Shown here in pieces: positions 9,784 to 22,100 of a DNA stretch of 64,000 nt. A model generated the notes under the pieces. The model ran no database searches. It was given only the letters and a program-made list of their open reading frames with translations, and was not told the origin of the DNA. Origin of the DNA: Deuterostichococcus epilithicus (taxonomy: Eukaryota > Chlorophyta > Trebouxiophyceae > Prasiolales > Stichococcaceae); contig JAVTLE010000010.1 in the NCBI GenBank assembly GCA_033439295.1, positions 434,001 through 498,000 of the forward strand. The letters are read 5' to 3'. The position numbers and the translations under genes were made by a program. How positions within the stretch are numbered: the first letter of the stretch is position 1; each line of letters opens with the position of its first letter.

Positions 9784-12336
9784 TCAGTAGCCAAAGAACT
9801 GCGTCGCGCGCCGCTTGCGCACGGGGCGCCCATTGGCGCCGCGCAGCTGCGCAAACACACCGCGGCCGCCGCCGTCCGGGGGGCTGCCATCGGCAGCGCA
9901 CCACTCGCCGTCCAGCTTGGCGAGGCGGCCCAGCAGCGCTGGCGTCGCCGCCAGCAGCTTGCGCTTCTGGCCCCTGAGAGGCACATCAGTCATACAGGGT
10001 CAACGCGGACTGCTCTCATCCTTCAGCCGCAGACGCAGCATCGGGGTGCAACTGGCAAGCAGTCTGTACATGGCAGTGACGCCCTCACGACGGCTGTCAG
10101 TGCAGCGTTCATGACTTGCTAGGCCCTGCAGCCCTGACTGATTTTTAGCAAGGCGACGTATTGACCGCCTGCAGGTTGGCTGCTCTGCTCCAGAAAATCA
10201 ACCTGTGCGGCTTGGCAGGCTCCGGGGACGCAAAGGCCGCCGCGTTCTCCTGCTGCGGCGGCTCCGCCTCCGCCACTGCTGGCAGGGGCTCCGCCTTGGG
10301 GCACTCTGCCACCGCCGCTTCCGCTGCCTCCGCTACCGGCTCCGGCGCTGCCGCTGGCGCCTGTGCTGCGCCCTCCTTTGCAGGCTTGCCCTTACGCGGC
10401 TGTGCCTCCCGCTGCTTCTTGGCGCGCCTGCGCGGCTGCAGTGGCTGCGGCTGGGACGGCTCCTGCGCAGGCTGCGGCGCCGGCTGTGGCTGCTGGACTG
10501 CAGCATCTGGCGTCTGCTGCCACAGTGACGGCAGTGCCGGCTGCTGGGCTGCATGTTTTGCAGACTTCTCCTCCTCCTCCTGCTGCTGCTGCCGCTGCCG
10601 TGGCGGCGGCTCTGCTTGGGCCTGCGGAGCCTCTGCCGCCGGACCTGCCTGCCCCTGCCCTTGCACCCGCTCTGACGGGCTCGCTGAAGCTGACTGCGCC
10701 ACCACCTCAGGCTGTGTTGACGCATAGGCAGCTGGCTCCGACCGCTGCGGAGGTGACGCTGCCTGCTGCTCTGGTGCTGTGGCCCTGGGCGGGTCTGATG
10801 TTTGCGCCGCCTGCGCTGCGGCTGTCGCCTTCCTGCTGTTGCCTGCTGCTCGCTTTTGGCGTGGCTTGCGAACTGCCTTCTGCTTTCGCACAGCCTGCCG
10901 ATTGGTCAGATGATGTCAGAATTGCCGAAGTATATCAATGTGATGAGATTTCACCGCTGCAGCCAGTGCCCGGCTGCATGCAACACCGGATTGCAGCAGG
11001 CCCAACAGCCATCGCAGCAACAGGCAAGCGACATTGCCTGGTTGCTTCGACACGTTCCAGCAATGATGCGCAACGGGCGTCGTGCCCACCTTCGATTTCT
11101 GTGCCGCAGCTGCCTGCGCAGCAGCTTCGCCAGCCGGTGAGGTAGCGGCCGTCCTACCGAGTGCCTCTGTGGGCGGCTGCTGGTCGTGCGGCATTCCGTC
11201 AGCGCCTGGCGCCGACTGTGAGTCCATATGAGCCTGCTGTGTTGCCGCTGCACCAGCGCTGGCGAGCTGCTGCGGGGATGCTGCATTGGGCGCCGAGGGT
11301 GCCGCCGGCGACGCACTGGCGCCGCCTGCCTCGCGCCGCCCGACAGCCTCTGGAGGCTGCTGCGATCCGGCCGCCACCGCAGCCTCGTCCGGCGCTGGCT
11401 GGCTGCATGTGAGCGCCTCCCGCTGCCCTGCCTGGCTGCAGTGCACATCATGCGCATCGCCAGGGGATGCGCCAATAGTGCTGCAAAACGCGAGCGGCGA
11501 CGGCCGTCCGGCCCCGCCGCTGCCTGTCTGCCGCCTGCGCGTGGCATCTGCTGACGCCTGCGTCGACGCCTGCGACATGAGGTTGGTGCGCTCTGGCGAG
11601 GAGGCGCCATTCGCAGGCGAGCCACGGCCCTGCACTGGCGAGCTGCCGCCTGCGACGGCGGGTGCTGCCGCCATCGCGAAACCATCTCCAGGGGCAGAAA
11701 CGCCACTTTGCTGCGCCGCTCGCTTGCTGCCGCCGGTGCCACTGTCGCTTTGTGGGCTGGCGGCCTGCGACGCTTGCTGGCGCACTGCGGATGAGGGTGT
11801 GGAGCGCTGGAAGAGCGCCCTGCCAACCGTTGCTGATGGCTCCCCGGATCCAAGGTTGCTCTGCGAGACAGACGAGACACTAGTCGGCAATGCTGGTGAA
11901 CATGCCACGGACTTGTGCCTGCTAGCCAGAGGGCCCAGCCATGCGCGGCGAGCCTGCTCAACCCCATCACAGCTTCCAGCCGACTCACTGCGAAGTGTGT
12001 AAGTTCACAGGATACACGACCAACCTGAGACGCCGGCTGGCCGGGCAAAGGAGGCAGGGCGCCGGCACGAATGCGCGCCAGCGCCACATCATGGGGCGTG
12101 CCGCGCCGCACCTTTGCGCCGCTGTCCACCCCCACCGCCGCCTGCGGGAACGTGAAACATATGGTGTCAGATCTGCCGCTAGTGTGCACCAGATCCAGCC
12201 CCGCGAATGGCACATGCACCATACCAGCTTCCTCCTCAGGCACAATGCTGTTGATGCTGACTGCGCCGTCAAACCTCAAACCTTCTCCCACCTCACGCGG
12301 ACCCAAACCAGCTGCCCCTGTGCAGAGCGGCGCCAT
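9784..12336 (-). CDS. Ala/Gln/Pro-rich low-complexity protein, about 665 aa
   Basis: Exon A (12025-12336) starts at ATG 12336 and holds the only ordered-looking part (FDGAVSINSIVPEEE, VHVPFAGLDLVHTSGRSDTI, TPHDVALARIRAGALPPLP). Exon B (11090-11860) and exon C (about 10165-10894) are very rich in A, Q, P, S and E, with basic patches such as RRRAKKQREAQPRKGKPAK. Exon D (9784-9973) encodes GQKRKLLAATPALLGRL and a C-terminus RKRRATQFFGY before the stop. A-B and B-C join in phase 0. The C-D junction is not settled, because the phase that keeps exon D's frame needs a weak donor near 10161. The kinesin stop lies only 34 bases upstream of this ATG, so the two could be parts of one gene. Nuclear or RNA-linked low-complexity protein is a guess; no family recognised. 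Confidence 0.65.
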
Positions 12337-12370
12337 CCACAACCTTGCACGATGTCAGGCCGTCAGCACG

Positions 12371-15300
12371 TCAGTACACCAACATGGGGGGGCTCTCCAG
12401 CAGCGTGCAAGCAGGCCTCGCCTTCAGGATGTTGAGCAGCGCCGGGTTGGAGGGCGTGGCCGCGGCGCACAGCTGCCCCATGGCGGCGTCCAGGCGGCCG
12501 CGCAGGCCCGCCGCCTCCGCCCGCGCCACGCCCAGCTGTTGCTCCAGCATTTCCCGCTGCATGTCCTCGTTCACCTGTGGCGGGCAACCGATGGAAGATT
12601 ACTCGAAGAGGGAAGCATGCAGCTGCCATGCGTCCCTACACGTCCAGCGTCCCTGCTCTCAGCGTGTTTCAGTCCCACGCGCTGCTCCTTCCAAAGCGGT
12701 CTTTATTCTCCGCCTACTGCGCCTCGCTACTCTCCCCCCTCCCATCCTAATTGGACCGTCAAACACATGCACACCCGCGCAGGACACCAGGTTGTCTCAC
12801 AGCTGATCGCCTGCTGCGGTGGCAGGTTGCGCCCTGGATGCCGCATTGAAAACCTACAATCGCCTTGCACCCACACAACGGTTGCCAGCTAGGCTCTTGA
12901 CGTCTCATGGGAAGCCAGGTAGCATGCGGTCGGCCTGCCCACCTGCTGCTGCAGCAGGTCGCCATCGATGCCCTGCCGCAGCGCAGCCTCAGCTGCCACC
13001 AGCTCCTCATTCTCTGCCTCCAGCTCCGCCACCTGCGTGGTGGGGCAAACAAACGTATTGCGGATGGTCCCGTCTGCAACACCTGCTTCCCTGATCAAGT
13101 GCCTTGCTGCTGTAGCTCCGACAGCTGAGCTGGCGTTTCAGCACGACGGCACCAGCAGCAACGCTCCTGACCCTGCCGGCTTTCAGCTGGGACTGGCGGC
13201 GCCCTCGATGGGCCTCAAAGCCCGACCTCACCCGCAGCTGCAGCTCGGCCGCCCGCTGCTGCCTGTCCCGAAGCCGGCCGTGGGTCTCCGCCAGTTGCAC
13301 TCGCGCCTCGGTGGCCGCCGACTCAGCAGCGCCCGCCCTGGCTTCAGCGGCAACGCGCGCGGCGCCTGCCTCCTCCAGTCGCCGCTCCAGCTCGCCCACG
13401 CGCGTCCCCTGTACTGCAGCAGCTCGCCTCTGCAGCCACATTATTCCAGGAAAGGCTACTGTTGCTGTTGTCACGCGGCTGATGGCAGCTAACACCAATC
13501 TCTCCAGAGGCGCAATTCCTGCGTGCTCTGCCTGATACATAAGTCTCTCTTGTTCGCGTCGTCTGCACCAGACCACCACGAGCGTACATTTCGGGTCTCC
13601 TGATTGCTTGGCGCACCTGGTCCGAGGCAGACGTCTGATGGGTGGCGCCCTGTGACGCGGACGGCGTCAGGTCGGCCGCCGCGCGAGCGCCGTCGCCAGC
13701 ACCACGGCCGCCGCCCGCGCCCGAGTCCCCCCGAAGCTTCTTAATCTCCGCTGCCAGCCGCTCCTGCAGCAAAATGAGTCAGCGCCGTCTCCTCAATTTG
13801 CCCTTGCGCGGGAGCTCAGCACTAGTCCACCCCTGCATACTCGGTTGTGCACACCATTACGTAGATGTGCGGTGGCGTGCCCTGCACGACCAGGCGCAGT
13901 CGACGCCGCGTGTGCTTGGCCTTGCAGCACGAGACCGGCCACCCAGGTTGAGCTTGTGCCTCAGAGTGACGGCTGCCGCGGCCGGGGGCCACGCACCTTG
14001 TAGTTGGCCTCCATCTGGCACAGCAGCTCCCGCATCTCGCCCGCCACCTCATCCCGCACCTCCGACTCCGACAGCGCCGCGCCTGCATCCGCCCGTTGGA
14101 GCTGCAGGATGCAGCAAATTCAACACCGTTCAGAATCGGAGCTCTCAGAAACACTGGCTGCCTTGGGGGTACGCGGCGGTTCGCCTCAGCTGGCCAGGGC
14201 TGCCGGCATGTTCCACAGTGCCATCATCTGTGCGGCGCCGCTGCACTTCTCGGAGAGGGTGCATGTGAGGGTTCTGCACATCTCAGAATGGCAGCCGGCA
14301 GTCGGAGCGCTGCAGGTTGAGCTGCGGACGGGATTTAATCGCCGCACCTCGCCCTGCAGGGCGTCGACCTGCTGCTGTAGGTCTGCCACATGCTGTTCCA
14401 GGGCCGCCCGCTCCGCTTCCGCTGCTGCATCCTCCCTGTGCGACCAGCGCTGTGAGTCAAGTGCGTCATGAATGATAGCCAATTGCCGCAGTCCCTGACG
14501 CATTCAAGCTGCCTTGCTCGAGCTGCTGACAGGATCTGCATGATAGTGCTCCTCAAGAACGGCAGGGGAAAAGGCTGCATTGGGGCCCACATATCTGGCT
14601 TTCCCTCTCTATTTCTGTCTATTACTGATTCCAGATCCATAACATGCACCCGAGAGCTCGGATGAGACTCCTGCGTCTGTTGGCGCTGCTTAATGAGAGT
14701 CTGCATTGGCACTTTCCAACTCGTGGAATTGCAGCCAGGTTATTGCTCTGTGCGCACCTGAGCGACAGCTGCAGGTGCTCTGCCGCGAAGCCGCCCGGGC
14801 GCGGCCGCTTTGCACCCAGCGCCGGGCTGGCGGCCCTTGTGCCGGCGCGCCGCCCCGGCGGCTCCAGCCGCGCACAGTTGCCAATCTGCATCGCCATCGC
14901 TGCGTACTGCGAGAGGCAGGATCAGCCAACACCCATCAGAGTCAGCCGCTGCAGGCTTCTAGGACGTACAGGTGCAAGGAAATTACGATGCTCAAAACCC
15001 AAAAGTGCGAGTCAGTGCAGGTCGTGCCGGGCGGGTGCATATGCAGACGCGCAGTTGGCGATTCGAGAGGCCACTGGCGATCAGGGCTGTGCCGCAGCAG
15101 CGGCTGGAGAAGGAGCTCGCCTTCAGCACGTGCGAAGTCTCATCGTAGTTGCGGGCGCAGGGGCTGACATTCACAGATAGCAGGATGCGGCCCCATCCGT
15201 GCAGCACGTCTCGGAACAGGTGTGTCACCTGCAGGACACCAGGCGCAGGGTTTGCTGATTGTCACAGTCTGAACTGCAGGTTGCCGAGCCGCCGCTTAAC

Positions 15301-18300
15301 AGGTTGCAGGAAGAAGCACGAACTCGTAAGGTGTCCACAGCACTGTCATGCGTGTATGTGCATTATGCGTCATGCCATGGTTACTTCTCTGCAATGCCCT
15401 AGTTCCTTGGCATGCGAGCCAATACAGCAACAGTGCGGCAGCAGGAATGCGCACCCGGGCCTCCCTGTAGGGGACCAGGCGCTGCTCCGCTGCCTGGTGC
15501 TGCTGGTTCCACCGCAGCGCCTCCAGGCACCGGCCCAGCGTCATCAGGGACGCATTGATGGCCACGCTCTCCCTGGCCAGCGGTATGTTGGGAGGGTTTT
15601 GTCATTCTGGCATGGCCGTGCATGACCTGCCCGTCCGTTTGAGCAGGATTATGTCCTCTTGCAGTTGATGGCGTGTGCATATTCGCATGCATGGCGACTC
15701 AAACCCGATAGCATGCAGCACAGGTGCATTGTGGGCCAGGAGAAGGTGAGCGTGCACTTCAGGCGGGCGCCGTGGTTGCCGGTGCGACCGGAGCGCTCCG
15801 AGCCGGCCAGGTCGACGAACGACAGCCGCCGCAGCTCGCCACCCTGTGCCAGGCAGTAGCCGAGGTGACCTTCTGTATCGCCAGGCACCTCACATGCCAC
15901 CCAGCGATTCTTACCGGATGCAAGGCCGAACTTCCAAGGCGCTCCGGCCGCAGCTTGCAGCGTGCCAGGCGTGACAGCTGCTTCGCAGATCAACTTTTGT
16001 CCCTTACAGCTTCCACATTTGCATGCCTCAGCCGCACCTGCGGCGTGTTGACCATGATGGTGAAGATGGAGTGCGACCGGCTGGAGGCCTGATTGAGCGC
16101 CGTGCGTGCCTTTTGCCTTGCGCGGCTGCCACGCCGCAACACCTCCACTGCCTCCTCTGCGCTCACCACCAGCACCTACAGCATGCATCAAGGTGTTCAA
16201 AAGGGGATGGTAACGGATGCGGAACATGCTGGCCTCCGCCACGTGCGGCTGTCATGCCGGAACACCTCCGCCGCCATGTCCGCGCTCGGCACCGGCGCCT
16301 GCGGTCCTTGGAGATCATGCGGTGGGGTACGACCTCATCTAGAAGACAATCGCATCCTGCTCGACGCTATGCCCTCCACCGCTGCGATGAGATCGGATCT
16401 CGTTTTTCGTGGTGGGTCAGGCCAACCTAAGTTGGTCTGACAGACCCTCAACGAGCTGTGCGTCCAGGTCAATACCTGGCAAAGTCGTGCTGCGGGCATC
16501 TGCTCGCCTTGCTGATCGTCTGGTCCCGTTGCACAGGGTTCCTATTCGCACCTCCTGCAGGCCGTCCACAAAGACGCGCCCCTGGGAATCTTCCTTCAGT
16601 CGCAGCGCCGGGCGGCCGGCTATGGGCGCTGGCTCCGGCCGCAGCAGGTCGAAGATGCTCTCGTTGTAGATCTGCGAACAGCGCAGCGCTCTTTATACGT
16701 TGCTCGTTGACGGAAATAGCCCAGTTCTGGAGACACAAGGCGCCTGCGACGCGAGAGAGCCTCCCATGTTGCCGCCTAATGACACCGTGCACTAAAACCC
16801 AGGGTGCAAACATGGCAGCCGCAAGAACACAAACGCACCTCGTAGTTGCAGACGGAGATGTTTAGGTCCAGTCCCTGCTTCTGCACCTCCTGCGACCCGA
16901 ATATACTGTAAATGTGTTGGCATCATGCATTCATGAGATATGTTAACAGGCAGATGTAACGGCGGGCGGCTGTCCTCTGGTGGAACCGAGCAGCGAGCAA
17001 GGTATGTATGTGGTCGAGACCACGGACGATGCAGGCTTGACAGGCACATGCACAGCAGGTGCGCGCACCGAGAACAGCATCGCGAGCGATTGCGGCAGTA
17101 CGCCAGGTGCGGCCTTGGTGCCCTGCATGCAGCCGGCAAATGGCTGGAGATCAATATGACTCCTGGCATGGCCTGCATGATGCTGATGACAGCGCCCAGC
17201 AACGGGCTCGCTGCCTGCCACCACTGGCAAGCCATGATGCTGGTATGACGACTGTGCGCAGTGTAGCCTGTCCCCACCTCGATGGTGAACGTTTTGCCGG
17301 CGGCTGAGATGCCGTATGCCATGACCACCGAGCTGCACGGCTCCTCACCCAGCAGCTCCCGCACCTGAGCAGGCGGCGCCCAGGCATGCTAGCTTGGACG
17401 GGAACTCGACTGACGACCGACATCACGGGCCTAATGTTGCAGCCCCACAGACCCTTACACACGACCTTGCAAGCAAAAGGCAGCTGGCGCGGCCGCAGCG
17501 GGCGAGCAGCAGGCGCCCATGACGCAGCACGGCGCGGCGCAGGGCTGGGCTGCTCGCTCAGGAGGCGCCGCAGCGAGTGGGAGGCGAACCATGCTGGCGG
17601 CTGTCAGGCCGAAATACTGCTCCTGGGTGGTCTCCTGGCCGCACACGCGCGTGAAGTGGTACGTCTGCCCCCTGTCCCCGTTTTTGTACCTTCGCATCAC
17701 AGTACTGGCAGCATTAAATACTCAAATGTTCCACAGGACAAGCATGGTCACTGCTTCTGGGGAGAGACACGGCGGCTTTGCGAGCCCCTAATGGACCCTG
17801 TGGGCAGATGCTCGACAGCGGCGACAGACAGCTGCAGGAATGTGCAATGGAAGCTGTACGGGACAGCGCTGCGCCCCGCTGCGCACCCTTGAGAGGCCTC
17901 CGGCGCGGCTATGGCGATGCTGGTGCCCGACAGCGCGTGGATGCTGATGGACGGGTCCCACTGCGGCAGCGGGCCACCCGCCGGCGGGCGGATGCGCAGC
18001 ACCACCTGCAAGTAGGTTCGTGTGCATCGGAACAGCTGCACCAAGCACTGCCATTCAGGCGTTCATCTTTTGCACCTCATGCTCGTGAGGCATGGCGTGG
18101 GTGTTTAAGCCTGGATTTTGGGCCTGAAAGCCGTGCAGGCTGCTCTGTGTTACAGATGTACAGCATTGTTACTATTCCGACCGTGCATGGTCGAGCATCC
18201 TGCAGCTGGCGGTGTGGCTGTGCTCTGGGGCAGCGCTTCCCCGCAGCGCGCTCAGCGTGCTCAGCGGCGCACCTGCCTTGGTCACGAGACTCTGGGCCCG

Positions 18301-18923
18301 AGGAGTTCTGGAACAACAGGGTCCTGCATGTATGCTGCAGCATTCCGCACCTGCATGCGCTCCAGGTCCAACATGCAGCCTTGAGCGCCTGCCACCGCCA
18401 GGCCATGAGGCTGCCTGACCGCGTCGTCCTTGGGTCTGCCTCCAAACAGCGATGAAAGGTTCCTGCGAGACGTAAAGAGGCTTGTAGTATCATCAGGACG
18501 GCGAGCATAACAGTCTTAGCTTGGTTTGCAGCGTGAAAGACCTCAAGGTGAGGTTACCACTGGAGTGTACCTTGGGAACAGCTCCGAGTGCCTCGCATCC
18601 GGCGCGACATCACTCAGCTGAGCTTCGGCTTGTTTGCAAGCTTCATCAGCTGCCATGTTGAAGCCCTGCTGCAGGTCGGGCGTGTTTACGCTGCCATGTG
18701 TACCGATCGTGTGGCCGGCTGTCGAGGTCATACTTCCATACGGATGTAGCAAAGTTCCGGCAGGGCCCGGTACGCTAGGAAACAACCTCCAAGCAGCACG
18801 AGAGCCCTCGGGTGCTGCGCGACGTACCTGAAATGTTGCGCCGATGCTGACTTGCACGACAGCTGCAAGCTGTGATTTCGTAATATTGCATTGAGACCTA
18901 GGTTTCAGCGGGAAAAGGCCCAT
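12371..18923 (-). CDS. Kinesin motor protein, 802 aa, possibly kinesin-6-like
   Basis: Nineteen exons chain in phase: 18571-18923, 18351-18462, 17887-18005, 17590-17671, 17278-17364, 17069-17122, 16839-16889, 16552-16671, 16038-16175, 15758-15843, 15455-15572, 15121-15228, 14758-14906, 14348-14435, 13997-14101, 13617-13763, 13232-13429, 12943-13032 and 12371-12574. The motor domain follows an N-terminal extension of about 155 residues. It begins at VVLRIRPP and has the P-loop AYGISAAGKTFTIE, then LNISVCNYEIYNESIFDLL. Switch I is NQASSRSHSIF and switch II is LSFVDLAGSERSGRTGN, followed by INASLMTLGRCLEALRWNQ and VPYREAR. The neck region (VNVSPCARNYDETSHVLK) leads to a coiled-coil tail ending in PPMLVY. 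The RTGN-type switch II and TLGRCLEALRWNQ recall kinesin-6, but that is tentative. Intron 12 has a GC donor (CTGAAG|GCGAGC). Confidence 0.93.
16244..16300 (-). repeat. Decayed copy of a kinesin exon 5' end in the upstream intron
   Basis: This stretch resembles 16121-16177, the 5' end of the kinesin exon 16038-16175. The shared core is CGGCTG-CA-GCCG-AACACCTCC on the plus strand. Read on the minus strand it would encode SADMAAEVFRHDSRT against SAEEAVEVLRRGSRA in the exon. It lies in the intron just 5' of that exon and includes the acceptor-proximal side. Confidence 0.85.
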
Positions 18924-19119
18924 CGTCGAGCTTTGACCTTCCAAACACAGTGTCCTTTCCAGCCAGGTCTGATGACTGGTCAGACATCAGACCTCGCCTG
19001 TATGACAGACAGGACCGGTGGCAAGAACCAGAGCTGCTGCCGCACATGGGACGCTGCGGCGCTCCTGCGGCACCGGTGCTTCTGCCCAGAATGTAGCACG
19101 GCAATCGCCTGCGTCATAC

Positions 19120-22100
19120 TCAGCGATTGAACGCGCCCTTCCACTGCTTCTTCTGCCGCTTGTCGGCCGCTGCTGCCTTCTGCTGCATCTTCGCCAGCTC
19201 CCGCTCCACGTCGCCAGCGAGCGAGGGGTCCACCTCTGCCACCTGCCTGCGCAGAGATTCGTGCAATTCGCAATCCGAAATTGGTCTCATGAAGGCCAGC
19301 AAGGCCAGACGAAATCTGCAATGCAGAGCGCTGAGGCAGCGCCACACTTGAGACCGATCAGAGACAGAACAGCCGCCTGGGCGTCTGCTGCTCCGGTCGA
19401 GCAAAACCGCAGCACGATGCTGCCGCATACTCTCAGGAACTTACATGGTGCTGCATGATTCTGTTCCACTCACCTGAAGTCCTCCTCGGCGTCCTCGGCC
19501 TGGCCCAGGAAGGCGCGCACCGTCGCGCGCCGCCACAGCGCCTTTGGGTGGTCCGGCACCTCCCTGCAGTCGAGGTTTGTGCATTCATCATGGAGCGGAC
19601 GATGCTGTCCTGATCACGCTTGCATGCTGGGACGCGTCTCGATGCCGCCTGTGTTCCACAAAAGAGCCCAGCAGGGCAGCTGGTGACGACTGCGCACAAG
19701 GAGACCGCATTGAGCAGCAATTTCGACGCTTCCGGCTGCACTCAGTACCAAAGCATGGGGAGGCTCCGCACTTGAGGGCCTTGTCGGCCCACTTGAGCGC
19801 TTCCGTGAAGTTCTCCTGCCGCTGTGCCGCCAGCGCCAAATTGATCATGCAGCTGGCCTTGGTGCCATCCACTGCCTGCCACAGCGCACCACAAGCTGTT
19901 CAGAGGTGTTGCCGGCAAGGGGAGGAGTGCGAGAAGAATGAGACCTGGCAAGCGGAGCTCAGTGGCATCCAGTGGTGCTACTGGAAGACAGCAGCAGAGC
20001 TGCGACTACAGCAGCTGCCTGCTGTCGGTGCAGGCTCTTTGTGCAGGATGCAACACAAAGAGGCAGCAGAAGTAGCATGCACTGCATGACACGTTTGTCA
20101 CAAACGCAGCATTCAACGAGTATGCGGACCTTGCGCTCCTCTTCGTTGCCAAAGGCGAAGATCTGGTTCAGCAGCTTCAGTGCCTTGAGCCATTTTGTGA
20201 TCGCGTGGCTCACGAGGCCCTGCACACAATGATGCATGCCCACTGAAATGCTGCACTTCAGCTTGCACTGCTGGTGTCAGATGGAGGCCTGCAGGGCATT
20301 TGGTGCATGTGTGTATGTGAAAGTGCAGAAAAGCCAGCGCTTCTTAGCCCAACCATATGACAGCACTTCCAGGAGTCGCAGCCGCCATGCACATGCTGCC
20401 AGGAGCCCTCGCCTGCTTGAACACCACGTTGCCCTGGTCCTTGAGCTGCGTGCCGCGCGCCAGCAGCTCTGCCGAGGACAGCTGCGTCGCGTGCGCCTGG
20501 CAAAGCGGTGGCACAGAATGCGTCAGGTGCAGCATGTGCTAAAGCATGTGCTGGAGGTCGGGCAGGGGCAGTGCTGGCGGACGAAGGTTCTGTGCACTCG
20601 GCAAGCCTGCAATGATGCACACAGGCGCACTTCTGAGTGCTTGAGGGTTGTTTAGGTCCAATCAAGGAGAAGATAGCCTGAAGGGCTCACTTGGCGTTCA
20701 AAGTCCAGGAGTTCCACCTCCCATTCCACTGCCGAACTGTCTGATAGTCCCTGCACACCATTGATTGCCCTGTGGAGGGGTCTCCAGCTGAGGAGCATGC
20801 TTGTGTCGCCAGCTGTGCGCATCCTCTTGCATGCGCCAGCTGCAGCAGGGCGGCCGTTTCACCACACTGTCAGCCGCACCCTGCAGCAACGGCCGCCCCG
20901 ACCTTGTGCCGCACACGCTGCACGCTGGCGTCAGCTGTGCAGCGACACTGCCTCACCTCTGGGCGGTCAGGGCGGCCAGCGTAGGCGTATGTCGAGGCGG
21001 AGCGCACCAAAGACACCTCCCCAGGCGTCATCAGCCGCACCGCCATGTCCAGTCCCTCCGGCACCATGCCCATGCCTGGGCGCCCAGGTGCATTCAGCTA
21101 TAGCGAGGGTCGAAACAACATTAGAATCCCTCCTGATTCAATGCGATCATGGGCGTCACGATGGCACCGCCATGCCCAGGCCCCCCGGCACCACGCCCAT
21201 GACCGGCGGCAGTTGTGTGCGTTGGTTGTTTGACCAAGGAGGGTGCTGACTGAAAACCTCTAGAACCTGGGCTTGCCATGTGTGATGCAACCATCAGCGC
21301 GGCGCTGTGCCCAGGCCCTCCGGCCATATGCGTCCCTGCTCCCAGCATCAGGGCACGTGGCTTTGTTTCCGGAGCGGGTTCACGTCAAAAGGGATTCCTC
21401 TGCTGCGCCTCTGCGTCAAAGGGCGCCATGCCGACTCTGCTTGTGCGACCGGTGCCAAGCTCCGGTAGCACCCAGCGGAGCACTGCCGGGTAGCCGTCAC
21501 GCAGGAGCACAGCCCCCCTGGGGCAATCCCGCCTCGAAATGCATGCAGCCCGAGTCTTGCTGAGTCCTGCTGAGTCTTGCCCGAGTCTTGCTGAAGGAAA
21601 TTTGACCAGCTTTTCGTCGTGTTCGATCCGTCATGTTGCTTTCAGGACCAAGGGTCACTCATCCAAAGGATTTCACAGGCAACGGACCCTCTTCTCTCAA
21701 CCTGGTGCAGGGTATGCGCACCTGTCTGGAACTCCAAGGGTGCCGCCGCACCGTCATCACCCCGGGTGTCCAGCAGGGTCCGCTGAGACTCCGGCTCGAT
21801 GACCCTGCGCTGGCGGTAAGAACTAGAGGTCCGGAAAAGTGCATAAACAGGCACGTGCCGCAAAACCTACGACTAGGTAATCTCAATCTTCAGGTTCATA
21901 GTGTGACACGGCGCGCAGGACCATCACATGCTAGCAGGCAGTGATACGAGGAAGTCTCGTTAGAGTGCAGACCGTCTAATCGCAGAGGCGCAACAGCCAG
22001 GCCTGATGCTTTTGTTCTGTGACAAGGGCAACAGGCATCCCGCTGAACGCCTCTGCGACTTCTGACTGCATGTCCGCATTGATGCAGAACTCTTCCCGTC

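Noticed and set aside
10363-11145. Long plus-strand frame of 260 codons
   Set aside because: It lies opposite the Ala/Gln-rich minus-strand exons and is a GC-rich shadow. The minus exons have matching splice phases.
21975-22100. Minus-strand reading REEFCINADMQSEVAEAFSG to a stop as a PAS1 exon
   Set aside because: It looks coding but would end the protein before the third FKBP unit is complete and before the TPR part. The neighbouring exons 22233-22345 and 21722-21804 join in phase without it.
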